Made by a program: the position numbers and the translations under genes | Shown: positions 9,420-20,703 of the stretch, piece by piece | How the letters are laid out: every line of letters begins with the position of its first letter | How positions within the stretch are numbered: the first letter of the stretch is position 1 | NCBI GenBank assembly: GCA_001931905.2 | Contig: MSJI02000786.1 | Span: forward strand, 51,602 to 115,601 | DNA: 64,000 nt | DNA from: Cladosporium sp. IMV 00045 | Taxonomy: Eukaryota > Ascomycota > Dothideomycetes > Cladosporiales > Cladosporiaceae | Direction: 5' to 3' | The notes under the pieces: generated by a model | What the model saw: the letters and a program-made list of their open reading frames with translations, nothing else | What the model was told of the DNA's origin: nothing | The model's database searches: none

Positions 9420-10041
9420 CCTCAACGCATCGTTAATCCTGGATGAGGAAGTCATTCCTCCTACGTCCTCTAGAGTCCCTCTCAGAAACTCTAACTAGGA
9501 ACCGCAAAAATCGCTGCTCGTCGTCGCGATGGAGTTCCTCATTCACAATATGTATCAATATAGCACTCCATTAATAACCACGACTTCTTGACTCTTGGAT
9601 TTCGAGCCAAATGCACTATCACACATCACCACGGCCATCAAAGTCACAGAATACAGTCCACTTACTCTTCAACATCTCTATGAATATCGACAGTGACAAA
9701 CACAACGTGAAGATATAGTTGAACTATACGCTGTGACCCTAGCAGTGTTGCTGCCAGCTCAAACAAATTGCTCAAGGGCTGAGTAGAAAGCTCTATGTAT
9801 GCGGGATAAGACGTTTTACGAAAGAATGAATTTTTGTATCATAAATGTCATTAAAGCAATCGCTCAAAGTGCAAAAGCTAGCCTTGGCACAGCCTTGTCT
9901 TGTGCCAAGTCTGCAAATACAAGGGTGTGCACGCAATCGATAGTTGATTGTTGATGGATTCGAAAGTTGGTCGTGACTCGTCTGAGATATAGCGCGAGCT
10001 AGTTCGCCCTCAATTTTGACTCCGCCAGGTTCCAATGTCTC
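9420..10041. other. intergenic region
   Basis: This lies between the convergent F-box and transporter genes. No gene or repeat was recognised. Confidence 0.6.
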
Positions 10042-11835
10042 TTACAGAGTGAAAGGCACGTAGCGAGTGCCGGTCTCATCGGCCTTCTGCTTCAGAGCCT
10101 TGTTCTCAACGATCAATCTCCATCTGGCAGTAACGGCGCAGCAGACTGTGGCAGCTGCAAAAGCCATCATAATGATGAATGCCTGTAAGTAGCGCGGTGA
10201 CTGGCTGTCATCGAAGAAGTAAGGCGACACTACATTGCCGATGTGACCGGCCATGTTGACCTAGGAGAAAAGTCAGTATATTGTCAGGATGTCGAGAGGA
10301 CAGAGGAACGGGACGTACAATCGCACCGGAAGCAGCACGCTTCTCAGGAGTGGTGCTGAGCGTCGATACGGCCCAAGTGTAGACCAATGGGTTGGCAGAG
10401 AAGGAACCAGGAGTGTACAGGAAAGCGGCAAAGTATCGAGCCTCAGGGACCAGCGTAGCAACTGTGATGATGAATCCGACCAAGGACATGAGAAGTGCGG
10501 GAATGACGTTGAACGAGCGACTCTTAACTCTGTCGGAGTTCCAGGCGAAAGCAAACGAAATAAGAGCCGCTGCGATGTAGGGAGGTGCCGTCATCAAGAG
10601 CGGGACTGGGTTGATGTCGTCGTTCTCCTCGTTGGTAGTAGTGCCGAAACCAAGTCCTTCCACGATATTTGGGAAGAAAAAGTTGAATCCGTATGATGCA
10701 GTCATGCAGAAGTTGAAGAAAGACTATCGATTATTAGCATCGCTCATATTCCGAGCATCTCAAGAACTTACGAAGAGGTAAAGCTTGTAGTCCATGCAAG
10801 CCAATTTGATACCGTACCACACTCCATGGCTAGTCTCGGCCTCAGAGACACGGTCGGCTTGCATGCGGGCAGTGGCAACAGCACGCATTTCATCAGTCAT
10901 GTACCACATAGCTGCACCCGTCTTGGAGTAGGGAAAATCCGGGATGACGAAGAATGCCATGATAGCGACTAGACATCCTGAAGCAGCTTCAAGGATGAAC
11001 AGCCACTGCCAGCCTTCCAAGCCTTGCACACCACGAAGACCAGTAAACACACCAGCTGCGATAAGGCCAGAGCATGCTTGACCGAGAACCAGTCCAGAGT
11101 ACATGATGGTGATTCTCAGCGCCAATTCTTTCCTTGTGTACCAAGCTGAAAGAATGAACACTGCTCCGGGAAGGAGAGGTGATTCAGTGACACCAAGGAA
11201 GAATCGAATGGCGTACAGTGAGCCTGGATTGTGTGCGGCGGCTGTGCAAGCGGAGACAATAGACCAGATCGTTGCACATCCAGAGAGGTAAATACCAGGT
11301 CTCACTCTAGTCAGAAGCATATTGGAAGGCAGCTGACCGATCATGTAACTATACAAGTGTTAACAAAAGACTTCCGGGCGAAAGACTTCCAAGAGCGAGA
11401 ACGGATGCTTACCCGACAGTCAGCATTGCGACCGCGGTATTGTAGCCATTAGGTCCATAACCGATGTACCTGTCGAAGCCATCTAAGCGCGCTTGTCTAT
11501 TGCAGCATGGTCAGTATTGCATCGCTCATAAAAGGGAGCAGATGGTCGTACGCGATGTTGGTTCGGTCCAGGTAATTTGAAAGATAGAGAATCCAAAGCA
11601 TGGGTAAAAGAGTCATATCGAGACGCTTCACGACCTTCTTCTCAATCTCAGGCCAATTTGGAATTCCGAGAGCATCAAGAGGGTTCTGAACGTCCCCGAG
11701 CTCCTTGATCGAACCATCTTCGTCGACAAAGTTTTCTTTGTGATCACCGTAGGTGATTTTCTCGTCCACGGCGGGAGGCAAAGGGGCGTCCGGGCCCATG
11801 GCCGTATTGTTTTGATTTTCCGGAGTTTGACCCAT
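10042..11835 (-). CDS. MFS transporter, Dal5-type anion:cation symporter family
   Basis: Five exons (11835-11552, 11496-11413, 11348-10772, 10723-10319, 10260-10042) give 522 residues. Every junction keeps frame with GT/AG ends. The cytoplasmic N-tail leads into KKVVKRLDMTLLPMLWILYLSNYLDRTNIAQARL, the first membrane span with the D-R-x-N-I-x-A motif of the allantoate/nicotinate permease group. About twelve spans follow, including IRFFLGVTESPLLPGAVFILSAWYTRKELALR, characteristic of the family. Such transporters import small organic anions (allantoate, nicotinate, pantothenate, biotin precursors) across the plasma membrane. The substrate cannot be told from sequence. No biosynthetic or catabolic partner gene is adjacent. 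Confidence 0.85.
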
Positions 11836-13790
11836 TGTGAAGAAGTCCGCAACGATCGAGGGAGAGTACGAAACAGAAGATCACGAAAGGGCTGCCCTCC
11901 TACCAGACATAGCGACTCTGAAGGCCTTTTAAGGGGTGTCCAAGACCCCGTGGGACTTTTTCGTTATTGTGGGAGCCCCAGTTCCCCATAATCCACATCA
12001 CCGTGTCCATCACGTTTGAAACCCTCACACGCTCGGTCAGCAATATTGGCCACGACTCTCAAGACTGCGAGCCCGCATTCGCCCGGTCGTGCGTAGGGGA
12101 GATGACCGGGCAGGCAGACCGCCAATGCTCGTTGAAGGCATGCTTGAAGTGACTGGGCGACAATAATAGCGTATGCCAATGCTGTAGGTGATCTTGGCTC
12201 ATAGCTACCGGCCGCGCAGCAGTGGGTCGCCCTACAGCCTTGAAGCAGCGCTTGTGAGATTTCTTCTTCTGTAAGGCTGGGCGTGCAGGCACAGAGGCAC
12301 ACTTTCAGCAGGAAGCAGCCACGCAGCATGAGCAGCTGGCAACAACCCCCTTGCTAGCGATGTGGTTCATGAGTCCCCAACGAGCATTGCTGTGGGCTTG
12401 TTCTGCCACCTGTTGAATGGGCAATCAATTTAGCGAGCCGTGCTAGATGCTTGGCCGCACACCAAGCTTGTCGTCTACAGAGAAGGATTTCTCTCACCAG
12501 GGCAGAGTAAGAAATGGACACAGCAGAGGTCGGAGGGCGTCATCATCATTTCTGCATGCAGATCCGGTCGTGTCGGCCACGAGAAAGACGCGGGGAGCTT
12601 AACGTCTTGACTATTAGTTGCCAATGATCTTCGGGCCCTTGAGTTCTTGTCAAACTTCACCTCCCACGCGTCTTTTGCGGAGAGTCTCGTGGGGAACCGG
12701 GTTGGAAAACATGGAGTATCGGGGACTGCGACTGGAGATCTCCAACGTGGAGTTCGTCTTGGAGGTGGAGTTGGTGTCTGACGCTTGGAGATGATTCTCC
12801 ATATTGCCAAGTCCTTTCACGACCTTTGACCGGCGCGGCAGTCCGGCTCAACCATGGCCGGTTTAACATCTCCATTTCTCTCGCTGGAGCGATGACCGAG
12901 GACCGGCTTACGAGATCCGGTTAAATCCTTTCTGTGCGGTGTTGTTGAAGGTATCGCGCGTGGCGATAACCGACGAATACCTGAGCTTTTCGCCCTTAAG
13001 GACCCGTCACGTGCCTTTGGGGCTCTGCCCTCATACCGGTACCCACAAGGCTCGAGCCCCAAACGGTACCCCATGGTCCAAACTTGACCCTGGAGGCTCG
13101 CCTCGAGACGATGGGGGCATGAGTTGGGGTTGGACGAGGGCATAGTACCCGCCACCTCGCCACTGTTGACAACACAGCTTTGTGTCACCCTATTACTTCC
13201 GATAGGAAGTGGCATCCTGCCGCGCCTCCTCTCATCGAACGCCGACGGGATGCAATAGTCACGTCACGCAGGTCTTGTCTTCGGCTTCTGTTGACCTCAC
13301 TCCCTGGCATTTGATCGCGGCAATCAGTCTGGTGCGTCTAGCCTGTGTGGAGAGCAGCAGGTGCCACTTTGCGGCATGAACAAACGAGCTCGATAAGGTC
13401 TTCTCTTCTGCACGGTCCGTTCGTCAAAACAACCCAATTGGAATAGTGTGAATGGGTCACAGACCCCCCATAGTCAGCCGGTTCATCTACGGATACAGGA
13501 GCGACTCGGAGCAAGCCATCGATGAACATCAAAAGAGCAACACTTCCCCGGTTTACCAAGAAAACGGTTTCTTCTAGCAGACCCATGCTATAAGATCTCA
13601 GCAACATACGTGGCAACCCACGCTGCACTCCACAACGTTTCAACCACGAGCGAAAAGAAATCTGATTGCTTATCATCACCCACGGCTTATGTGACCGGCG
13701 CCTCCATCACTTCACCGCGTTACACATGCTCCACACGCACAATCTCTTGCCCTACATGCGTGCAAGTTGCAACCCCGCGGGGACTCGCAC
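11836..13790. other. long intergenic region
   Basis: About 2 kb lie between the start of the transporter gene and the end of the GH43 gene. Open frames on both strands are short, have no domains or signal peptides, and carry no convincing splice chain. The middle (about 12.8-13.2 kb) is G/C-rich. I see no gene. Confidence 0.55.
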
Positions 13791-15644
13791 TCAATAGCCC
13801 ACACTGGAGACGGTCTCGTTGAAATCGATCTTCTGCCCTTGGCCCTCATAAACCCAGTGGGTAAAGGTAGCTGGTGTGGACCCTTCGCCTCCGTTGGCCG
13901 TCACGAAAATTCCTACGGTGGTTCCTGGGAACAGTTAGACTGTCCGGCTTTCACACAAAATTGGAGTGCACGTGTGTGCATTAGGTGAGCAGAGCCCCTA
14001 GCGTGGGCCATCTGGCCTTGGGAGAGGTGAGGCACGTACCTGTGAACTGTGCATTTCCTCCACTCGTCAGCGCGCTGGACACGGTACCGACGAGTTGCAC
14101 ATCGCTGTCGTCTGATGCCGCGCCTAGGTAAAAGTCGAATTCGGTGTCTCTAGCAGCCTGGATCTGCAATCGAACGGGCTGTCCGAACAGTTTCTCCGGT
14201 ACGTCGACGATGGTCTCCGAACCTGCGCTGTCAATCGTGTTATTGTCGGACCCGATGGCGGTCCAACGGAAGCGTGCTTTGAGGGTCCCGTCGAGCAAGA
14301 CTAGTCCCAGATCCGCATGCTGCCACTGGTTTGCGAACAAGGTGACGCCTGCTTCTTCGCCTTCTTGCTCTGGATCGTACTCCATGTCGACATAGTACGT
14401 GAAGAAAGTATCCGTCTGTCTGCGGCCAACGTACGAAAGACGATTGGATGGCTCGAAAGTCTCGTCACCGGTGAGATTGTAGCTTGACGGCTTCACCACC
14501 AAGCTGCCATCAGAAATGGTGTACATGTCCTCAGGCGGGAAACGGAAATGCATGAAATGCAATGGCAAGTCATCTCCCTCAAAGCCGTAATCATCACCCT
14601 CCTCCACCCAAGGACCATCACCAGGCACATCCCTCGACTTCGGCGGAAGCGGACCACTCATGCGTCCACGGACCGGCTCAGCCTCAGGCCAACCATTCTC
14701 CGGCCACTTGACAGGATACAGCACCGTCTCACGACCCATGGGAAATGAAGAAGTGTGACCCGGAGGCCCCTGACGAATCGAAAGAGCAATACCCCACCAA
14801 TTGCCCTCGAAATCCTGGAAGAAGTCCGCGTGCCCGACGGATTGGAAATACTGCTTCGTGTTCGCGTTGGACAAGATGGGGTTATTCTCATACGGCTGGT
14901 AAGGACCGAGTAATTCTTTCGACCGCGCGATCGTCACCATGTGATCGAAACTAGTGCCGCCCTCGGCAAGAACGAGGTAGTAATAGTCGTCTTTCCGATA
15001 CATGTGAGGGCCCTCAGGCCAAACGCCGCCCGTGCCGTTCCACAGGTTGGTATTCGGCCCATATTCGCCGGTCGTCACGTCGATGGGGTAGATGTTGTTG
15101 CCGACGATGTCGAAGACGTGCGCCGTCACGTAGGCCTGTCCGTCGTCGTCCCAGAACAGGTCCGGGTCGAACGAGCCGATGTCTTCGTTGATGAAGCGGA
15201 CTGGAAGGCTCCAGGATCCAGGCGATAGGGGATCCGTCGAGTTGAAAATCATGTGGAACGGACTGTCAGAGGCGCCCATGAATGTGACGATCACGTAGAA
15301 TGTGCCATCATGATGTCTGAGAGTCGGCGCGTAGATGCCCTCTTGCATGCCGGAGGGCTGATCGTACTCTGGCACTTGCTCTTCGCTGTGGATGACATTG
15401 CTTACGTGGCGCCAGTTTTGTAGGTCCCTGCTGGCATAGATAGGTAGGCCTGGGAAGTTGTTGAAGGTTGAAGAAATGCAGTAGAAGAAGCCTTCGACAG
15501 CGACACAGCTTGGATCCGGTCGGTAACCCGGGATCATGGGGTTCGTGTACTCAGTAGTAGCATTGGTACTCCATACTTCGGAGGGGCTCCGAAGACGGAG
15601 GAGGCCGAGGTTAGGAGTGAAAGTAAAGAACTCCGCCAAAACAT
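13791..15644 (-). pseudogene. secreted GH43 beta-xylosidase/arabinofuranosidase, apparent one-base frameshift after the signal peptide
   Basis: From 15644 an ATG opens a textbook signal peptide (MFWRSSLLSLLTSASSVFG) followed by APPKYGV. The frame then ends. The catalytic domain continues in another frame from about 15567 (TNATTEYTNPMIPGYRPDPSC). No intron fits the gap, so a one-base deletion near 15567/15568 is likely. The GH43 domain is otherwise intact: base Asp in RPDPSC, SFDPDLFWDDDG, and acid Glu in WPEGPHMY. It is followed by a C-terminal beta-sandwich typical of beta-xylosidases. A 115-base intron (14039-13925, GTACGT donor) leads to a last exon, 13924-13791, ending THWVYEGQGQKIDFNETVSSVGY. 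The product would release xylose or arabinose from side chains of plant polysaccharides outside the cell. It may be a recent pseudogene, or a consensus error in an intact gene. Confidence 0.75.
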
Positions 15645-16712
15645 GACTGACGATGCTTTCGTACAAACGATCGTTTCGACAAAATGATCGGGCGAAAAGT
15701 AAGCAAACCTCAAAACGTCTGTCAAAATCAATTTGTAGGAACGAAAAAAACCAAGCAATCGTCATCATCACCAATTGCAGGCATTCAATCACGGTCCTAA
15801 TCAAACCTGTATTGCTTCTAGGCAAAAAACCGCAATTTAACTTCCTGTTCATGCAGCCTCAGTTTCATCCAGAGGGGTCGTCCAAGACCAGAGCTCGCAT
15901 ACCTCCTCGTTCTCGCAGTCCACGAATAAGCAGCATGAGAAGAAAACAAGCAAACTTGAAAAACATACAGCTGATAGCTGAACCTTTCCGAGCCCTAAGG
16001 GAACCCAGCCACGACACCCAAACTACAAGGCAGCAAGAAGGAATCGTAATAGTTCGACCGAGGCTCACGAGAAACACAAGATCCAGCAACCAAACAAATC
16101 ATCCAGCCGAAGCAGAAAGATCTTCGACTGGGCGCGCGGGGTCGTTCGTTGTTCAACACCGGCAAACCGAAAGAACGATTTCCTGTTCGGCCGTATCATA
16201 TACACAACACTAACTCCTGAACAGTACAACCACAAAACTTCGATGCCCACCAACCGAATACTCCTCAGCATGAAAACACGTGCGAAATTCCACGCATTCG
16301 AAAATAAATCGTATAGTAATAAATACATCCATGAACAGCCATGCAATCCCTTCTACCCTCACGTCTACCACCAAAGGAAGAAATCCCCTCCCTCATCGAT
16401 CCTAATAATACATTAATATCCCAACATCTCGTGAACCCGTACTGTACGTGTTACGTGTAAGAAAGAACAAGAACACTTGAAAACCCACCGAGAATGCACC
16501 ACACAATGCTATGTTTCCCAATTCGCCCATTCGCCCATTCGCCCTTTTTGAACCCCTTTAAAAAGAAACCATCCATACCATAAACAACGCAGCGCACCAA
16601 TCGCGAAAACCTGCTATCGCATGCAGACAACTTCTCGTCGAAGCATGTCGCAATTCAGAAGCGAAGAACCCGAAAACTACCCCAATAGTTCAGACTCACT
16701 ATGTCATCTCAT
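15645..16712. other. intergenic region
   Basis: This is the 5' flank of the GH43 gene and the 3' flank of SEC2. It is A-rich, with only short frames and no recognised motif. Confidence 0.55.
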
Positions 16713-19664
16713 CTAGTCGAAACTCCCCGGCAACTTCTTCTCCTCAGTCGGACTCTGCCCCTCCTGCGCTTTGGCATTCATGGCTCGCACGCGGTCGAGG
16801 ACGGAGGAACCTCTCCGCTCGGTGGGTTTTGAGGGAGCTGAGAGGGAGGGTTGGGGCGAGGCGGTTGGTGGGGGTGAGAGAGGGGTTGGGTCGGCGGCGG
16901 GTGGCGCTTCCTCTTCTTCTTTGGATCTTTCGAGGGCTGGTGCATCTACGGTCGTCGAAGGGGGGTGTTGGGCTGGTGCTTCGGTCTCGTCGGTTGATTT
17001 GGGCGCTGGGGCGGGTGGTGCTTCGGTGTCGGCGGTGGTGTGGTTTTCTTGTGGAGGTTCAACGGTCGTTGAGACGGGCTCGTGAGCCGCTTCTTCCACT
17101 TCGTCGATTTCCTTGGATGCGATGATGGATGGCGCTATTTCGGATGTGACGGTGGGAATGTCGTTTGCTGGCTCGGAAGCTTGGTCGTCTTCGACCTCAG
17201 TGACGATGACGGTGGCCTCTGTTGATTGTGGGACTTCGTTGTCCTGCTTGTGTTCGGGAACGGCAGCAGGAGCTTCATTTGTTGGTTCTGAGCTTTGTTC
17301 ATCTGCAGCCTCGGTCACGACGACGGGAACATCAGCCGTATGGGCAGTAGGCTGTTCGAGTTCCTGCTCAGCTACCGCGACGGTGGGTTCATTCCCGGAC
17401 GGCAGCTCTTGCTCCACCTTGAATGGCTCAGGCTCAGGGTCCTGAGGTTCAGCAACGGCAGGCTGAACATGCACATCTTCAGGCTCGGGAGTGACGATGG
17501 TCGGCTTTTCCAGCTCATGCTCCACCTTAGGCGGTTCAGGCACAGGGTCCTGAGGCTCAGCAACGGCAGGCTGAACAGTACACCGCTCGGGAGTGATGAT
17601 AGTCGGCTTCTTCAGCTCGTGCTCCACCTTGAGTGGCTCAGGCTCAGGGGACTGAGGCTCAGCAACGGCAGGCTGAACAGGCACATCGATGGTCGGCTTC
17701 TCCACGGGCTTTTCCGCAGGCTCCTCCGCAGGAATTACCGTTTCTTCGACTTCTGCGTCGCGCTCCTCGACTTCAACTTCAGGCACGGCAACGCTCTCAC
17801 CAGCCTGCGGCAGTGGCGGCATATCCTCAGCGCCCACAACAACAGGTCCCATGTTCATCGACTGTCGGTGGTTCTCAAGGACGTCCAACAACTTCTCATC
17901 CGGCTGCGGTTTCTCATCATCTTCCTGCTGCAAAGGTTTGCCGATCGCCAATCCGGCGTTTGACTGATCAACCTCCGCCTGCGCCGCCTGCACCGCCCGA
18001 GAAGCTTCCTGTGCGGGACTTTGGTGCTCGGGGATACCTTCGAGGCTAGGCCTGGCGCTCTTCGGGTTCGCGGTCGAAGGCGTTTCCTGCTTCACCAAAC
18101 TAGGAATAACGCCACCTCCCTGTCTCGCCCAGAACATGCGCTCTCGCAGCCTGACCGCCTCTTCCCAAGCGCTCTTCTGCTCTTCCTCGCTTTCGGCCCG
18201 CCAATGCCCGTCGCGGACCATTCTCAGGAAGCCAACGAAATCGCCAGCCGCTCGCGTGCGGCCTAGACAATAATCGCAAAGTGGATAGCGCTGGGCGGAG
18301 TCCTCTTCTGACGTCCTGAATCTGTGCTTTCGTACGTAGGGTTCGTGCTTGCGGCTTTCGCCGCAGAGTGCGCATGAGAAGATGGGTCCGTAGAATTTCG
18401 TTTGAGGCATGAATGGCTCAACGACCATGGAGCCTTGCAGGAGAGACGAAAGAACTGTACGGCGGGAAAGGAAACTGAGTCCAGGCGCGAGGTCTAATCG
18501 TAGTGTGGGTTCGATGTCTTCAACCAGTGATCGCTTGTAGAATTTGCTGTCTTTGAGTGGGGGGACGCTGCTGTTCAAGGTGACAGATTGAGGACTGGAA
18601 GTTGTAGAGAAAGAGAAGGCGCCAGGTAGTGAGGGAGAAGAGCTCGATGCCAGATTCGATTGGCTGCTCGACGATAGACCGCCAGAAGAGCTGTTCCCAG
18701 TGCTGCCTGCACGCGAATGGCTCATTGCCTTCCTAGCAGACTGCAAGAGGTCCTGGAAGTCAATATATGCGGGAATGTCGCTACGCAGAATTGGCGTGAG
18801 TAGCTGAGAGAAGAATAGAGGGTGCTCTGGAGGAATGTCTGCAAGGCTCGTGGCGTTCGGTGACAATTGCATCGCTTCGAAAATAGCTGCTGTTGATCCG
18901 ATGGGAGTAGATGGAATGCTGTCCCTGCCGGGTGCAGTGTCATTATCCCCTCGCTCCGACATTCGGCCCATGGTCAACTTGAGATCCTGCAGTTGTTCCT
19001 GTTGGGAAGCGAGCAGCATCTCCGTGTCGTGAATCTGGCCCTTCAACTGCGAGTTGCGCTTCTCCACGGCCTCGGTATCCTTTCGTGCAGCTGCCACCAT
19101 AGTGTTGGCCTCTTCGAACAGCGCCGTTGTAAGATTCTCAAGCTCGGCATCCGTCTGTTTTCGCGCCTTCTCTGCCTCCTCCCTTGCAGCTCTTTCCTTC
19201 GCTACTTCGGCCCTCAAGTCCCGCATAGTCTTATCCACTGCGCTCTTCCTGATCAAAACCCCCGACGTAATCATATCGTCCAACGACTTCTTCTCGGCCT
19301 TGAGTCGCGCATTCTCACGGTTCGCCGCTTCCAGCTCGTGTCGTGTGTGTTGAAGGGAGTCATCCAGATTCGTCTGATAATTAATAGCGTTGATCAATTT
19401 CGTGCTGAGCAAAGAGACCTCCTGGCTCAAATCGGGCTGGTATTCGGCATTGTCCCCGTCGGTGGACTCGGTCTTGGGACGAGGAGAAGGCGTCCGAGTG
19501 TCCATGGTGTGCTCGTCGCGCGCAGGCTCCATGTGTTGGGAATGCGGCATGGCGACAGCAGCCATGTTCTCCTTCAGCTGGGAAGCGGAGGCGGACTTGA
19601 CCAGCTTGTGCGGCGACAGCGCAGAGTCGCGCGACTCGCCGGTTGGGGCTGGGGTGGAGGACAA
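16713..19664 (-). CDS. SEC2: Sec2, Rab guanine-nucleotide exchange factor
   Basis: The open frame covers about 983 residues. Residues 80-230 form the long Sec2/Rabin8 coiled coil (LSTKLINAINYQTNLDDSLQ through LFEEANTMVAAARK), which in the family catalyses nucleotide exchange on Sec4. A second conserved module includes FYGPIFSCALCGESRKHEPY and YPLCDYCLGRTRAAGDF, two C-x2-C pairs that look zinc-binding. The C-terminal third is acidic, Pro/Glu-rich and repetitive. Homologues ride secretory vesicles and activate Sec4 for polarised exocytosis. The 5' end is unresolved: the frame runs upstream of 19664 without an ATG, and a GTAAGT donor near 19806 suggests a leader exon. The first ATG inside the frame is near 19565 (MAAVAMPHSQ), before the coiled coil. 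Confidence 0.88.
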   Translation of the reverse strand: MSSTPAPTGESRDSALSPHKLVKSASASQLKENMAAVAMPHSQHMEPARDEHTMDTRTPSPRPKTESTDGDNAEYQPDLSQEVSLLSTKLINAINYQTNLDDSLQHTRHELEAANRENARLKAEKKSLDDMITSGVLIRKSAVDKTMRDLRAEVAKERAAREEAEKARKQTDAELENLTTALFEEANTMVAAARKDTEAVEKRNSQLKGQIHDTEMLLASQQEQLQDLKLTMGRMSERGDNDTAPGRDSIPSTPIGSTAAIFEAMQLSPNATSLADIPPEHPLFFSQLLTPILRSDIPAYIDFQDLLQSARKAMSHSRAGSTGNSSSGGLSSSSQSNLASSSSPSLPGAFSFSTTSSPQSVTLNSSVPPLKDSKFYKRSLVEDIEPTLRLDLAPGLSFLSRRTVLSSLLQGSMVVEPFMPQTKFYGPIFSCALCGESRKHEPYVRKHRFRTSEEDSAQRYPLCDYCLGRTRAAGDFVGFLRMVRDGHWRAESEEEQKSAWEEAVRLRERMFWARQGGGVIPSLVKQETPSTANPKSARPSLEGIPEHQSPAQEASRAVQAAQAEVDQSNAGLAIGKPLQQEDDEKPQPDEKLLDVLENHRQSMNMGPVVVGAEDMPPLPQAGESVAVPEVEVEERDAEVEETVIPAEEPAEKPVEKPTIDVPVQPAVAEPQSPEPEPLKVEHELKKPTIITPERCTVQPAVAEPQDPVPEPPKVEHELEKPTIVTPEPEDVHVQPAVAEPQDPEPEPFKVEQELPSGNEPTVAVAEQELEQPTAHTADVPVVVTEAADEQSSEPTNEAPAAVPEHKQDNEVPQSTEATVIVTEVEDDQASEPANDIPTVTSEIAPSIIASKEIDEVEEAAHEPVSTTVEPPQENHTTADTEAPPAPAPKSTDETEAPAQHPPSTTVDAPALERSKEEEEAPPAADPTPLSPPPTASPQPSLSAPSKPTERRGSSVLDRVRAMNAKAQEGQSPTEEKKLPGSFD
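17390..17690 (-). repeat. coding tandem repeat in the Sec2 tail
   Basis: Three successive units of about 34-36 residues (102-108 bases), each built on PAVAEPQ-x-P-x-PEP-x-KVE-x-EL, lie in the acidic C-terminal tail. Units differ at few positions, suggesting recent expansion. Copy number may vary between strains. Confidence 0.8.
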
Positions 19665-20703
19665 GGAGCGTGAGGTGATGGTAGGACGGGTCAGGCGGCC
19701 ATTTCCCCAGGCGCCAGGGACAAACAGGAAGCTGTCGATGGTGGCGGTTTGGCGGGTGAGGCGGCGGATATGCCGGAGCAGGAAGGGACCGAAGAGTAAT
19801 CACTACTTACTCGGCCAGCGTGGTGGAAGTCGAAGTCGCCTACCCAACAGAGTAAGACCGTTGGCCTAGAGAAAGCGGTTGCGCGCACGGTTCGGGGGAA
19901 GCTTGAGGATGTGGATGTGTCTTATATAGCAGATGCTGTAATGTTTGGAAAGATCCGCAGCAATCTTGGTATATGGTACAGCAGAGCAGTGACCAGACGT
20001 TGAAGTGTATATTGTCGAGGGGCGGAAAATGATATGCGAGGACGGGCGATCTTGCTTCTCTGCAGTGACGGGATGTTGACGTGCAGTAGTAGAAGGGAGA
20101 TCAGTAAGTGTGCTGGGTTGTGGATGTTCTTGACTTTGGGCGCCAATAACCAGCCCGTTGCCCTGGGCCCTGGCTCCGCCTACCGCTGTCTCTGTGCATG
20201 TGCTTTTTTTGCCCCGTGCGCCAAAAGCCTCTGACGATTGGGGAACCTTGTCTCTTCACTCTAGGAGGTACTATTCTTCCACACACGCCACCGAGACATC
20301 TTCGTTGGCACTGCAACGTTCATTGCATATGCCGTTTGGCTTATTGCTCCATCTACGAGGCTGAGTCAGTAAACATCGTTACAGGTCGACCACTCTTTTC
20401 TTCGAGAACTCTACAGCTGGGCACCGGAAGTCCAGGACGGGAAAACCCACATGCAATTAAACTAGATGAACAACCACATCCCGCTCTTGGAAGTGGAATA
20501 TAAACAGGATGAAGTCTACGATACGCGCCTCGCTTAATCAAGTAATCTCTCTGATAGTACGGTCTAATCAAGTATTCTCTAGTACAGCACAGTACAACAC
20601 CAACACTATCGCTACAATCTATAGGTATTAGGTAATTCACGCCCAACTGCACCACCAGCTCTAACGGAGAAATCGACATCAACAAGACCGACATCAACAA
20701 AAA
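19665..20703. other. SEC2 5' region and intergenic sequence
   Basis: Bases 19665-19890 probably hold the untranslated leader or a first exon of SEC2, with a GTAAGT donor near 19806. From there to 20703 no gene was recognised. Confidence 0.45.

Noticed and set aside
11836..13790. Several 100-130-codon frames in the long gap
   Set aside because: They overlap one another on both strands, lack ATG context and domains, and reflect G/C-rich sequence with few stops.
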